64,000 nucleotides of DNA from JBGQOG01 sp052113705 (GTDB lineage: Bacteria > Pseudomonadota > Alphaproteobacteria > Rhodobacterales > Rhodobacteraceae). The notes under the pieces are model-generated. The model saw nothing but the letters and a program-made list of their open reading frames with translations. It was not told the DNA's origin and did not search any database. The stretch spans positions 62,001-126,000 of the forward strand of contig NZ_JBGQOG010000008.1 in NCBI RefSeq assembly GCF_052113705.1, written 5' to 3'. This document shows positions 27,477 to 36,703 of this stretch, piece after piece. The position numbers and the translations under genes were made by a program. Position 1 is the first letter of the stretch, and each line of letters opens with the position of its first letter.

Positions 27477-27498
27477 GGCACGGTTGCCATACCGTGCC
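27477..27498 (-). terminator. Hairpin downstream of the XRE regulator
   Basis: GGCACGGT and ACCGTGCC form a perfect 8-bp stem with a six-base loop, 18 bases after the XRE stop codon. There is no T-run, so termination is only probable. Confidence 0.45.
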
Positions 27499-27516
27499 AG
27501 ATCCGCCCGTCAGGAT

Positions 27517-28398
27517 TTACCTCGACGGGCCGGGCGGGCTTGCGTGGCGGCGGCCTGCCTGCCCTACGGTTGCCGCCCCGGGATCGCCATGCGCCATAAA
27601 GGCAAACTCGCCGGAATCCCGGTTCGAGATCAGCGGGAGCACATAATCCGGGATCTCGGGACTGTCGGCGGCAAACAGGCCACAGCGGCGCAGATTGCTG
27701 ACCATCCGCGTGCGCGGCGGCGTGCGCTCCATATAGACCCGCACGCAGCAGGGCGCATGTTCGCGGTTGGCCGAAACGCCGATCTTCACCCCATGCAGCG
27801 CCGTCCAGCGGTAGGAGTAATCCGGGAAAAGCACCGTTTGCGTGATCTCGATCCCGGCGCTGTATTCATAATCGTTCATGAAGATCCGGTCGCCGGTCAG
27901 GAGCACCATCCCCTGATAGCGGTAATGCCGCTGGCAGGGCTGATCATGCGGCCCCATCCGCTCCAGCCGGCGGTAGAACATATGCTCGCCCTCGGCCTCA
28001 AACGCGACGAGGGAGCGCAGCACCGTACCAGGCTGTGCCATCGAATAGTAATATTCAAAAAAGGTGCCCGAGAGCTGACGGGCGCGCGGGTCAGCATGTT
28101 GCATGATCCGGTCGAAATGGCTGCGCAACTGCCGCGAGAGCGTGTCACCCGACAGCCCGCCGCTGTCCAGCTGCCGCGGCCGCAGGATGCGCGCGAAATC
28201 CTCGGCGGGCAAAATGATCTCATGCGGCTCAACGCCGAAATAGTCGCAGATCCGCTGCATCAAGGCAGGCCGCGGTGCCGATGCACCCGAGAGATAGCGG
28301 TTCAGCTGCGACCGGTTGATCCCCAGATCGCGGCCGACGGTGGAAATCGACGGGCGATAGCTGCACAAAAGCCGCAAATTCTGGGAGAAATCCGTCAT
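27517..28398 (-). CDS. XRE-type helix-turn-helix transcriptional regulator
   Basis: A 293-residue protein with a Cro/CI-type DNA-binding domain at the N-terminus (about 2-56: FSQNLRLLCSYRPSISTVGR, GINRSQLNRYLSG) and a long C-terminal region of no family I can name, containing FFEYYYSMAQPG, RHYRYQGMVLLTGDRIFM and repeated aromatic residues; it may sense a ligand. ATG 28398 (MTDFSQN) is chosen because the helix-turn-helix starts there. It is divergent from an Asp/Glu racemase-asparaginase pair and is the likely regulator of that small gene set. Confidence 0.82.
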   Translation of the reverse strand: MTDFSQNLRLLCSYRPSISTVGRDLGINRSQLNRYLSGASAPRPALMQRICDYFGVEPHEIILPAEDFARILRPRQLDSGGLSGDTLSRQLRSHFDRIMQHADPRARQLSGTFFEYYYSMAQPGTVLRSLVAFEAEGEHMFYRRLERMGPHDQPCQRHYRYQGMVLLTGDRIFMNDYEYSAGIEITQTVLFPDYSYRWTALHGVKIGVSANREHAPCCVRVYMERTPPRTRMVSNLRRCGLFAADSPEIPDYVLPLISNRDSGEFAFMAHGDPGAATVGQAGRRHASPPGPSR

Positions 28399-28521
28399 CG
28401 GGGTCAGGCCTGTCGCGCTTCGGCGCGGTTTCCGCGCAAGATCGCACCAAATTGGCCTCAGGAACGGAATTGTCAAGCGGCGGGCCTGCCGGATAGGCAG
28501 GAAGGAACCAAGGGGGGAACC

Positions 28522-29247
28522 ATGTCCGGCACGTCTGAACGCAAATCCATCGGCATCATCGCGGGGTCCGGCCCGGAAGCGGGCGTGGACCTGTGGTCCA
28601 AAGTCATCCGCGCCAATCAGGCGGCCTTTGGCCCGGCCTATCGCGGCGATCTCGACGCGCCGCGGGTGGTGGTGGTGTCCGAGCCGCGGCTTGGCCTGTC
28701 GATGGACCTTGCCGCGCATGAAGAGGCGGTCTGGGAAACCTTGCGGACCACGATCCTTGCCCTCGCGCCGCAGGTGGATTGCTACGCCATCGCCTGCAAC
28801 ACGCTGAACTGGTACGCGCCGCGCATCGAAGCGCTGGGGCTGGCGGCCGAGTTCGTCTCGTTCCCCAAGGTGATCCGTGCGGCGCTGCGCGCGCGCGGGC
28901 TGACCCGGGTGGCGCTGCTGGGGGCGGCGCCGGTGCAATCGCTGGGGCCTTGGTCGGTCTACCGCGACCTGACCGCCGATTTCACCGTGGAAACCCCCGC
29001 CGGGACCGGCCCTGTCCACAGCCTGATCGAAGACATCAAACGTCTGGGATCCGAGGCCACCGAATTGCGCCCGCGTCTGGCGCATATTTTGTCAGAATTG
29101 CAGGAGCCTACCGTATTGCTCGCCTGTACAGAACTGCCGCTGATTGCCACTATGGCAACCGACAAACAGCTTTTGGATGTCACCGATCTGGTGGCCGAGG
29201 CGCTGGTGAACCGGGCCTTGCCCCAAGACATGCAGAAACAGGATTAA
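28522..29247 (+). CDS. Aspartate/glutamate racemase family protein
   Basis: A 241-residue cofactor-independent racemase-type protein. The start GIIAGSGPEAG and the two catalytic cysteine contexts CNTLNWYAP (about residue 95) and LLACTELPL (about 200) match the aspartate/glutamate racemase fold. It would interconvert D- and L-acidic amino acids. Three bases separate it from an asparaginase gene, so the pair could supply or consume D-aspartate/D-asparagine. GGGGGGAAC precedes the ATG. Confidence 0.88.
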   Translation: MSGTSERKSIGIIAGSGPEAGVDLWSKVIRANQAAFGPAYRGDLDAPRVVVVSEPRLGLSMDLAAHEEAVWETLRTTILALAPQVDCYAIACNTLNWYAPRIEALGLAAEFVSFPKVIRAALRARGLTRVALLGAAPVQSLGPWSVYRDLTADFTVETPAGTGPVHSLIEDIKRLGSEATELRPRLAHILSELQEPTVLLACTELPLIATMATDKQLLDVTDLVAEALVNRALPQDMQKQD

Positions 29248-29250
29248 GAC

Positions 29251-30129
29251 ATGTGCAAGATCCTTGTCATCCATACCGGCGGCACCATCGGCATGGCGCC
29301 GGGGCCGGACGGCCTCGCCCCTGCCCCGGGTTTGCTGGAGGCGGCCCTGCACCGTATCGCCCCGGAGGGGGTGACGCTGGAGGTGATCAGCTTTGATCCT
29401 TTGCTCGACAGTGCCGATATTGGCCCGGCGCATTGGAACCAGATGATCGACCCGATCGCGGCGGCCCTGCGCGGCGCCGAGGGCGGACTCTGCGGCGCGA
29501 TCATCACCCATGGCACCGACACCATGTCCTACACGGGCGCCGCGCTGGAGGCCGCGCTGGCGGGCTGTCCGGTGCCGGTGGTGCTCTGCGGGGCGATGGT
29601 GCCGCTGGAGATGGGCGGCGATGCCGAGGCCAATCTGGCGCTGGCGCTGGAGCTGGCACAATCCGCCGCGCCCGGTGTCTGGCTGGCCTTTGCGGGCCAG
29701 CAGATGCGGGCAGGCGCGGTGGTCAAGGCGCAGTCCTCCGAGGCGGATGCGTTTCGCGAAGTGCCGGATCTGCCCTGCATTGACAGCGTTTTTGGCCCCA
29801 GGCGCTTTGCCCCCCGCGAGCTGGCCATCCTGACGCTGACGCCGGGTCTGAGCGCCACGGCGCTGGCGGCGATGCTGGCCCCCCTCGACGGGGCGGTGCT
29901 GCGGGTGTTCGGCAGTGGCACGATGCGCAATGATCCGGCCCTGGCCTGCGTTCTGGCCACGGCCATCGCCCAGGGCTGCAAGCTGGTGGCGGTCAGCCAA
30001 TGCGAGGCGGGCGGGCTGGAACCCGGCACCTATGCGGCGGGCGCGGCGCTCTGGCATGCGCGGGTGATCAACGGTGGCACCCTGACCCCCGAGGCCGCCC
30101 TGGCCCGGCTTTGGCTCGATCTGATCTGA
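29251..30129 (+). CDS. L-asparaginase-family amidohydrolase
   Basis: A 292-residue asparaginase/glutaminase fold protein with both catalytic threonine motifs: HTGGTIGM near residue 9 and ITHGTDTMSYTG near residue 87. No signal peptide is seen, so it is probably cytoplasmic (type I-like), and it is shorter than the typical 330 residues, mostly in the C-terminal domain (about 200-292). It forms an operon with the racemase-family gene and may release ammonia from D- or L-asparagine or a related amide. Confidence 0.9.
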   Translation: MCKILVIHTGGTIGMAPGPDGLAPAPGLLEAALHRIAPEGVTLEVISFDPLLDSADIGPAHWNQMIDPIAAALRGAEGGLCGAIITHGTDTMSYTGAALEAALAGCPVPVVLCGAMVPLEMGGDAEANLALALELAQSAAPGVWLAFAGQQMRAGAVVKAQSSEADAFREVPDLPCIDSVFGPRRFAPRELAILTLTPGLSATALAAMLAPLDGAVLRVFGSGTMRNDPALACVLATAIAQGCKLVAVSQCEAGGLEPGTYAAGAALWHARVINGGTLTPEAALARLWLDLI

Positions 30130-30149
30130 TCGCAGGCTGACGGAATTGC

Positions 30150-30180
30150 AAAAGGGGCCCGGCGGGGCCCCTTTTCTTTT
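30150..30180 (+). terminator. Intrinsic terminator after the asparaginase gene
   Basis: AAAAGGGGCCC and GGGCCCCTTTT make an 11-bp stem with loop GGCG, followed by CTTTT. Because the left arm begins with an A-run it could work for both converging genes. Confidence 0.88.
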
Positions 30181-30198
30181 CAGGCAACGGGTGCCGGA

Positions 30199-31623
30199 TC
30201 AGCCCCGCGGCTTCCACGCGGTCAGGTCCAGATCCAGATCGGCAAATTTCGCCGGATCGAGGACCGGCTGCACCACGCCCGCCTTCAGCTGCTGGCGGTA
30301 GTCGCGCAGCACGCGCATCGCCACCGGGAAGAGCATCATCAGCGCAATCAGGTTGACCAGCGCCAGAACGCCCATCATCGGATCCGAGAAGAAGAACACC
30401 GCTGTCGCGCCCGGCGCCGTCGCCCCGAGGAAGACAATCGCCACCACGGCAATCCGCAGCACATGCCGCGCCGCCGGATGTTTGCTCAGCACCGCCAGTG
30501 CATTCTCGCCCAGATAGTAGTTGTAGATGATGGAGGAGAAGGCAAAGAGCAGGATCGCGAAGGTCAGCAGGTATTTCGACCAATCCCCGAAATGCGAGGC
30601 CAGCGATTGCTGGGTCAGCGCCACGCCGTCCACGCCCTCGGCACCCGGCACATATACGTCCGAGAGCAGGATGATGAAGGCGGTGCAGGAGCAGATCACG
30701 ATGGTGTCGATAAAGACCGAGAAGCTCTGCGTGATGCCCTGGCTCATCGGGTGACGCACATCTGCCGTGGCCGCCACGTTCGGGGCCGAGCCGAGCCCGG
30801 CCTCGTTCGAGAAGAGGCCCCGCTTGAGGCCCTGCGCGATGGCCGCCCCCATGCCGCCCGCTACGGCTTCGTTCAGACCGAAAGCGTTGGTGACAATATC
30901 ATAAAGCACGCGCGGCAATTCGGTGATGTTCATCGCAATGATCACCAGCGCCATCGCCAGATAGGTGACCGCCATGATCGGCACGATCAGATCGGCCGCC
31001 TTGGCAATCCGGTGAATCCCGCCATAAACGATAAAGCCCGAGATGATCGCCAGCAAAATGCCGGTCCACAGACGGTCAATCCCCAGGCTGTCATGCACCG
31101 CGCCCGCAAAGGTGTTGCCTTGGAACGCATTGAACCCCAAAGCAAAAGCCGCGATCAGGCAGATCGCATAGATCACCGCCAGCCAGCGGTATTCCTTGCC
31201 CAGGCCCTTGAGGATGTAATCGGCCGGACCGCCCCGAAAGGTGCCGTCGCCGTTCGAGCTTTTGAACAGCTGCGCCAGCGTACACTCGATCAGACTGGTC
31301 GCCATCCCGACAAGGGCAATGGCCCACATCCAGAACACAGCCCCCGGCCCGCCCAGCGAAATCGCCACTGCAACGCCCGCGATATTGCCGCCACCCACGC
31401 GGCCGCCCACCGAGACCAGCAGCGCCTCCCGCGCGCTGATCGAGTTCGGATCGCTGCTTTCGCTGTCCTTGCGCAGCACGCCGAACATGCGGCCGAAATA
31501 TTCCAGCTGCACAAAACCGGTCATGATGGTGATGAACACACCAAACACCACGAGGATCGGGATCAAGGCCCATCCCCAGGTGAGGCTGTCGATCACCCCA
31601 AAGAAATCTCTGATTGTTTCCAT
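30199..31623 (-). CDS. Alanine/glycine:cation symporter (AGCS/AlsT family)
   Basis: A 474-residue inner-membrane Na+- or H+-coupled amino-acid symporter with about 10-11 hydrophobic spans. Family features are GGRVGGGNIAGVAVAISLGG, the FRGGPADYILKGLG loop and GLKRGLFSNEAGLGSAPN. ATG 31623 with GGGAGGGACGA upstream is well supported. It is convergent with the racemase-asparaginase pair and may import the amino acid they use, although it has its own promoter region with an inverted repeat at 31772. Confidence 0.93.
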   Translation of the reverse strand: METIRDFFGVIDSLTWGWALIPILVVFGVFITIMTGFVQLEYFGRMFGVLRKDSESSDPNSISAREALLVSVGGRVGGGNIAGVAVAISLGGPGAVFWMWAIALVGMATSLIECTLAQLFKSSNGDGTFRGGPADYILKGLGKEYRWLAVIYAICLIAAFALGFNAFQGNTFAGAVHDSLGIDRLWTGILLAIISGFIVYGGIHRIAKAADLIVPIMAVTYLAMALVIIAMNITELPRVLYDIVTNAFGLNEAVAGGMGAAIAQGLKRGLFSNEAGLGSAPNVAATADVRHPMSQGITQSFSVFIDTIVICSCTAFIILLSDVYVPGAEGVDGVALTQQSLASHFGDWSKYLLTFAILLFAFSSIIYNYYLGENALAVLSKHPAARHVLRIAVVAIVFLGATAPGATAVFFFSDPMMGVLALVNLIALMMLFPVAMRVLRDYRQQLKAGVVQPVLDPAKFADLDLDLTAWKPRG

Positions 31624-32006
31624 TCGTCCCTCCCGCCACTTTGAGCGTTGTTTTCGTGCTGCCGGCCAAGGCCGATCGGGTCCTGTCGCCCCCCCGAGGA
31701 TCAGCAATGCGCCATCATCGTGCAACAATTCCCTGAGGCAATTTCGCTGATCTGACGCGAATGGCGCGCCTTTGCGCCCTTTTGGCGCAAGTTCGCGCAA
31801 ATTATGACGACGCGGCCCGGCCCTCGGCGCGGCCGACAGCGGCGAGGGTGCCTCGGAGGAGGGCCCAACCGCCCCGCGCCGCCCGTCTTTGCCCCGAGTC
31901 ATCCGCAGCCATCGGCGGTTGCCCACCTGCACGCGCGCCAAGTGCGCTTGTGCCGCAGAACGCATTCCCGTAGCACTTGAACAACCGACAACAAGGGCCG
32001 GAACGC
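31624..32006. promoter_or_regulatory. 383-base divergent intergenic region without a gene
   Basis: This gap separates the divergent symporter and rfbC genes and carries no ORF I can support. It includes the inverted repeat TTGCGCC-N5-GGCGCAA at 31772-31790 and a similar half-site TTCGCGCAA at 31792-31800, which could bind a regulator of the symporter. Promoters for both directions must lie here. Confidence 0.45.
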
Positions 32007-32567
32007 ATGATTGAACGCTTTGAACTGGGCGGACTCTACCTGGTTACGCCAAGACGATTTGGCGATGACCGGGGCTTTTTCGCTGAAACCTGGAACCGAA
32101 AAGTGTTTGAAGCCGCCGGTATCGAGATTGATTTCGTTCAGGACAACCATTCCGTCTCGGCAAAATCCGGGACCGTGCGCGGCTTGCATTTCCAGGCGCC
32201 GCCGCATGCACAGGCCAAGCTGGTGCGCTGCGGGCGCGGAAGTTTGCTGGATGTCACGGTCGACATCCGCAAGGGCTCGCCGAGCTACGGTAAATGGGCG
32301 GCGGTTGAACTGTCGGCGGAGAACGGCAAGCAACTGCTGATCCCGGCAGGCTTTGCGCATGGCTTTGTGACGCGCGCCCCAGATACCGAAATCGTCTACA
32401 AATGCTCGGCTTACTACAATCAGGGTGCCGAAGGCGCCTTGCGTTGGAACTGCCCCGACATCGGCATCGACTGGGGCATTGAAGAGGCGGCAGGGATCTC
32501 GCCCAAGGATGCCGCAGCGCCCTGCCTCGCTGATTTTGAGAGCCCCTTTACCTACGGAGACTGTTGA
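32007..32567 (+). CDS. rfbC: dTDP-4-dehydrorhamnose 3,5-epimerase
   Basis: A 186-residue cupin epimerase that converts dTDP-4-dehydro-6-deoxyglucose to dTDP-4-dehydro-L-rhamnose. Visible are the active-site His in VRGLHFQ, substrate-contact residues in FAHGFVTRAPDTEIVYKCSAYYN and the conserved FVQDNHS. ATG 32007 is preferred over an in-frame TTG at 31977. It is the first of four genes in the dTDP-L-rhamnose operon, and its stop shares a base with the rfbB start. The product feeds O-antigen or exopolysaccharide synthesis. Confidence 0.96.
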   Translation: MIERFELGGLYLVTPRRFGDDRGFFAETWNRKVFEAAGIEIDFVQDNHSVSAKSGTVRGLHFQAPPHAQAKLVRCGRGSLLDVTVDIRKGSPSYGKWAAVELSAENGKQLLIPAGFAHGFVTRAPDTEIVYKCSAYYNQGAEGALRWNCPDIGIDWGIEEAAGISPKDAAAPCLADFESPFTYGDC

Positions 32568-33610
32568 TGAAACTCCTCGTTACCGGCGGCGCCGGTTTCA
32601 TTGGCTCGGCGGTTGTCCGTCTGGCCATTGCGCGCGGTCATCAGGTGGTCAATCTCGACGCGCTGACCTATGCCGCCTGTCTGGAGAATGTTGCCGAAGC
32701 CGCCCAGAGCCCGCTCTATGCCTTTGAACAGGCTGACATCCGCGACCGCGCGGCGCTCGACCGGATCTTTGCCGCGCATCAGCCCGATGTGGTGATGCAT
32801 CTGGCGGCCGAAAGCCATGTCGACCGCTCGATCGACGGCCCGGGTGATTTCATCTCGACCAATGTCACCGGCACCTACACCATGCTCGAGGCCGCGCGCG
32901 CCTATTGGCTGGCGCGGGACAAGCCGGAGGCTTTCCGCTTTCACCACATCTCGACCGATGAGGTTTTCGGCTCGCTCGGTGCCACCGGGCAGTTCACCGA
33001 AGAAACGCCCTATGATCCGCGCTCGCCCTATTCCGCGTCAAAGGCGGCCTCGGACCATCTGGTGCGCGCCTGGGCCGAGACCTATGGCCTGCCGGTCGTG
33101 CTGACCAATTGCTCGAACAATTACGGCCCCTTCCACTTCCCGGAAAAGCTGATCCCGGTGGTCATCCTGAACGCGCTGGCCGGAAAACCGCTGCCGATTT
33201 ACGGCGATGGCTCGAATGTGCGCGACTGGCTTTATGTCGAGGACCACGCCGATGCGTTGCTGTTGGTGGTGGAAAAGGGCGCGCTGGGGCGCAGCTATAA
33301 CATCGGCGGCGAGAACGAACGCTCAAACCTCGAACTGGTGAAAACCCTCTGCGCCATTCTGGATGAGAAGCGCCCGAAGGCCAGCGGCTCCTATGCCGAT
33401 CAGATCACCTTTGTGACCGACCGGCCGGGGCATGATGCGCGCTATGCCATTGATCCCAAACGCATCCGCGAAGAGCTTGGCTGGCGGCCCTCGGTCACCG
33501 TCGAGGAAGGTCTGGCCAGAACCGTGCAATGGTATCTCGACAATGAAGCCTGGTGGCGGCCCCTGCAGGCGCGTGCCGGGGTGGGGCAACGGCTGGGCAC
33601 CAAGGCATGA
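32567..33610 (+). CDS. rfbB: dTDP-glucose 4,6-dehydratase
   Basis: A 347-residue extended SDR with NAD motif TGGAGFIG, HISTDEVFGSLG with catalytic Asp/Glu next to Thr, and YSASKAASDHLV catalytic pair. It makes dTDP-4-dehydro-6-deoxy-glucose, the step before rfbC. Its start overlaps the rfbC stop and its end overlaps rfbD by four bases, indicating translational coupling. Confidence 0.97.
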   Translation: MKLLVTGGAGFIGSAVVRLAIARGHQVVNLDALTYAACLENVAEAAQSPLYAFEQADIRDRAALDRIFAAHQPDVVMHLAAESHVDRSIDGPGDFISTNVTGTYTMLEAARAYWLARDKPEAFRFHHISTDEVFGSLGATGQFTEETPYDPRSPYSASKAASDHLVRAWAETYGLPVVLTNCSNNYGPFHFPEKLIPVVILNALAGKPLPIYGDGSNVRDWLYVEDHADALLLVVEKGALGRSYNIGGENERSNLELVKTLCAILDEKRPKASGSYADQITFVTDRPGHDARYAIDPKRIREELGWRPSVTVEEGLARTVQWYLDNEAWWRPLQARAGVGQRLGTKA

Positions 33611-34467
33611 ATGCAGGTGGCATGATCCTGGTTTTCGGCCAAACCGGACAGGTGGCGCGGGCGCTGGCGCGTGACCCCGCCACCCGCTGCCTTGGGCGTG
33701 AGGCGGCGGATCTGTCGGACCCCACCGCCTGCGCTGCCGCCATCCTCGCCGCCAAGCCCGCGGCTGTGATCAATGCCGCCGCCTGGACCGCCGTGGACAA
33801 GGCCGAGACCGAGGAGGCCACCGCGACGGTCATCAACGGCGAGGCACCCGGCGCGATGGCGCGCGCCTGTGCCAGCTTGCAGATTCCCTTCGTGCAGATC
33901 TCGACCGATTACGTCTTTGACGGCTCGGGTGATGCGCCCTGGCAGCCCGGCGATCCCACCGGCCCGCTCAGCGCTTATGGCCGCAGCAAACTGGCGGGCG
34001 AGATTGCGGTGCAGGCGGCGGGGGGCATCTATGCAATCCTGCGCACCTCTTGGGTGTTTTCGGCGCAGGGCGCGAATTTCGTGAAAACCATGCTGCGCCT
34101 TGGGGCGGAGCGGCCAAATCTCTCGGTGGTTGCCGATCAGATCGGCGGGCCGACCCCGGCGGCGGACATCGCGGCAGCCTGCCTCGCGATGGCGCGCGGG
34201 CTGGTTGCCGAGCCGGAAAAATCCGGCATCTACCACCTCTCGGGCGCGCCCGATGTCTCTTGGGCCGATTTCGCCCGCGCCATCTTTGACCGCGCCGGAC
34301 TGACAGCCGAGGTCGCGGAGATTCCCACCAGCGCCTATCCGACCCCGGCGCGGAGGCCCGGCAATTCACGGCTGGACTGCGCCACGCTCGCGACGTTTGG
34401 CCTCGCCCGCCCCGACTGGCGCGACGGCCTCGACCATGTACTTTCTGACCTTGGAGCCTCAAAATGA
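33607..34467 (+). CDS. rfbD: dTDP-4-dehydrorhamnose reductase
   Basis: A 286-residue SDR-type reductase that makes dTDP-L-rhamnose with NAD(P)H. It starts MNAGGMILVFGQTGQVARAL (cofactor motif GxTGQ), with INAAAWTAVDKAE, ISTDYVFDGSG and the YGRSKLAGE catalytic pair. ATG 33607 overlaps the rfbB stop (ATGA), which decides the start over a longer in-frame option. Confidence 0.96.
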   Translation: MNAGGMILVFGQTGQVARALARDPATRCLGREAADLSDPTACAAAILAAKPAAVINAAAWTAVDKAETEEATATVINGEAPGAMARACASLQIPFVQISTDYVFDGSGDAPWQPGDPTGPLSAYGRSKLAGEIAVQAAGGIYAILRTSWVFSAQGANFVKTMLRLGAERPNLSVVADQIGGPTPAADIAAACLAMARGLVAEPEKSGIYHLSGAPDVSWADFARAIFDRAGLTAEVAEIPTSAYPTPARRPGNSRLDCATLATFGLARPDWRDGLDHVLSDLGASK

Positions 34468-35345
34468 CCCAACGCAAAGGCATTATTCTGGCGGGCGGCT
34501 CGGGCACGCGGCTCTATCCGCTGACCATGGCCGTCTCCAAGCAGCTGATGCCGATCTATGACAAGCCGATGATCTATTATCCGCTCTCGGTGCTGATGCT
34601 GACCGGCATCCGCGAGATTGCGATCATCACCACGCCGGAAGATCAGGCGCAGTTCATCCGCCTGATGGGCGACGGCAGCCAATGGGGCCTCAGCCTGACC
34701 TACATCGTGCAGCCGAGCCCCGACGGCTTGGCGCAGGCCTATATCCTCGCCGAGGAGTTTCTGGCGGGGGCGCCCTCGGCGATGGTGCTGGGCGACAACA
34801 TCTTCTTTGGCCATGGTCTGGTGGAAACGCTGACCGCCGCCGATGCCAAGACCGATGGCGGTACGGTGTTCGGCTATCATGTGGCCGATCCCGAGCGCTA
34901 TGGTGTGGTCGACTTTGACGCCGATGGCACCGTGCGCGAGATCATCGAAAAGCCTGCCGTTCCCCCGTCAAACTACGCCGTGACCGGTCTCTATTTCCTC
35001 GATGGCGATGCGCCGCGCCGCGCCCGCGCCGTCACCCCCTCGGCACGGGGCGAGCTGGAAATCGTCTCGCTGCTCGAGATGTATCTGCACGACGGCAAGC
35101 TGAGCGTTGAGCGGATGGGCCGTGGCTTTGCCTGGCTGGACACCGGCACGCATGGCAGCCTGCTGGATGCGGGGAATTTCGTGCGGACCCTCTCGGTGCG
35201 GCAGGGGATGCAATCGGGCTGCCCGGAAGAGATCGCCTTTCATGCGGGCTGGATCAGCGCCGATCAGATGCGCGAACACGCCAAGAAGTTTGGCAAGAGC
35301 GATTATGGCCGCTATCTGACCGCCGTCCTGCGCGAAGCAAACTGA
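34464..35345 (+). CDS. rfbA: Glucose-1-phosphate thymidylyltransferase
   Basis: A 293-residue nucleotidyltransferase that joins dTTP and glucose-1-phosphate to begin the dTDP-rhamnose route. It has GIILAGGSGTRLYPLT, KQLMPIYDKPMIYYPLS, GDNIFFGHG and the sugar-site FAWLDTGTHGSLLDA. It is the last gene of rfbCBDA and overlaps rfbD by four bases. No terminator is evident in the 19 bases before the convergent puuD gene. Confidence 0.97.
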   Translation: MTQRKGIILAGGSGTRLYPLTMAVSKQLMPIYDKPMIYYPLSVLMLTGIREIAIITTPEDQAQFIRLMGDGSQWGLSLTYIVQPSPDGLAQAYILAEEFLAGAPSAMVLGDNIFFGHGLVETLTAADAKTDGGTVFGYHVADPERYGVVDFDADGTVREIIEKPAVPPSNYAVTGLYFLDGDAPRRARAVTPSARGELEIVSLLEMYLHDGKLSVERMGRGFAWLDTGTHGSLLDAGNFVRTLSVRQGMQSGCPEEIAFHAGWISADQMREHAKKFGKSDYGRYLTAVLREAN

Positions 35346-35364
35346 CGCGCGCCGGTGGCGGGGG

Positions 35365-36600
35365 TCAGAGCCCCGCCGCCCGCCCCCAGCGGATCAACTG
35401 CACCCGCTCTTCGGGGCTGATGTCGGTCAGATTGGCGGGGGGCATGGCATGGGTCAGCCCCGCCTGCAGATAAATCTCGGGGGCATGGTGCAGAATATCC
35501 GCCCGGGTTTCCAGCACCACGCCCTTGGGCGGGAAATGCACCCCCTCCCAGACCGGCTCGCGCGCGTGGCACATCGAGCAGCGGCCGAGCACGATGCTCT
35601 CGGCATCCTCAAACCCCGGTGCCATCGCGAATTTCTCTTCCAAAGCGGTCAGCGGGCGGGCTTCGGCTTCGTCATAGGTGCCGAGATCGCGCAGGGGTGC
35701 GGTGGAAAGCCAGGCGATGGTCAGGAACAGGATCACCGTCACCGCCCAGGTCCAATGCGGCCCGCTGCCGGTGGCATGTTTGGTGTTGAAATAATGCCGG
35801 ATCGTGACGCCCATCAAAAAGACCAGCGCCGGGATGGCCCAAGAATATTCCGTCGCAAACGCCAGCGGGTAATGCGTGGAGAGCATCAGGAACACCACCG
35901 GCAGCGTCAGGTAGTTGTTATGGGTCGAGCGCAGCTTGGCGATCTTGCCGTATTTTGCATCGGGTTTGCGGCCCGCTTTCAGATCGGCCACCACGATCCG
36001 CTGATTGGGCATGATGATCAGGAACACATTCGCGGTCATGATCGTCGCGGTAAAGGCCCCCAGATGCAGCAGCGCCGCGCGGCCGGTGAAGATCTGATGA
36101 TAGCCCCAGGACATCGCCACCAGAAGCAGGAACAGGAGCACCATCAGCAGCGTTGGCCGCCGCCCGAGCGGTGATTTGCACAGAAAATCATAGACCAGCC
36201 AGCCGATCGACAGCGAGGCCGCCGAAATCGCAATCGCCTGCCAAACCTCCAGATCCGCCTTGGACGGATCAATCAGATAGAGCCGCGCGCCGACCCAATA
36301 GACGATCATCAGCAGGCCCGCGCCCGAGAGCCAGGTGGTGTAGCTTTCCCATTTGAACCAGGTCAGATGTTCGGGCATCGCCTCGGGCGCCACGAGATAT
36401 TTGCGGATGTGGTAAAAGCCGCCGCCATGCACCTGCCATTCCTCGCCAAAGGCGCCGGGCGGCAGGTCGGGGGATTTCCGCAACCCGAGATCAAGGGCGA
36501 TGAAGTAAAAGGATGACCCGATCCAGGCCATGGCCGTCACCACATGCAGCCAGCGGACGGCAAAGCCCAGCCATTCCCACAATACCGTCAGATCGTACAT
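35365..36600 (-). CDS. puuD: Urate hydroxylase PuuD (membrane-anchored, cytochrome c fused)
   Basis: A 411-residue protein with an N-terminal membrane part of about eight spans (VRWLHVVTAMAWIGSSFYFI onward) carrying many His residues, and a C-terminal cytochrome c domain with heme motif CSMCH (C341, C344, H345) and a Met ligand candidate in HAMPP near residue 386. PuuD oxidises urate to 5-hydroxyisourate and passes electrons to the respiratory chain. Other purine genes are not in the window. A LysR gene is divergent across 103 bases and is a possible regulator. Confidence 0.93.
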   Translation of the reverse strand: MYDLTVLWEWLGFAVRWLHVVTAMAWIGSSFYFIALDLGLRKSPDLPPGAFGEEWQVHGGGFYHIRKYLVAPEAMPEHLTWFKWESYTTWLSGAGLLMIVYWVGARLYLIDPSKADLEVWQAIAISAASLSIGWLVYDFLCKSPLGRRPTLLMVLLFLLLVAMSWGYHQIFTGRAALLHLGAFTATIMTANVFLIIMPNQRIVVADLKAGRKPDAKYGKIAKLRSTHNNYLTLPVVFLMLSTHYPLAFATEYSWAIPALVFLMGVTIRHYFNTKHATGSGPHWTWAVTVILFLTIAWLSTAPLRDLGTYDEAEARPLTALEEKFAMAPGFEDAESIVLGRCSMCHAREPVWEGVHFPPKGVVLETRADILHHAPEIYLQAGLTHAMPPANLTDISPEERVQLIRWGRAAGL

Positions 36601-36703
36601 CCCGCCCCCATTCGCGTCTCTTCTTGTTCGCCCAATCCTAGCGCCTCCGGCATCCTTCGGCTATTCTTGACAATGACAAAGCTGTTTCAAAAAAAGCAAG
36701 CCA

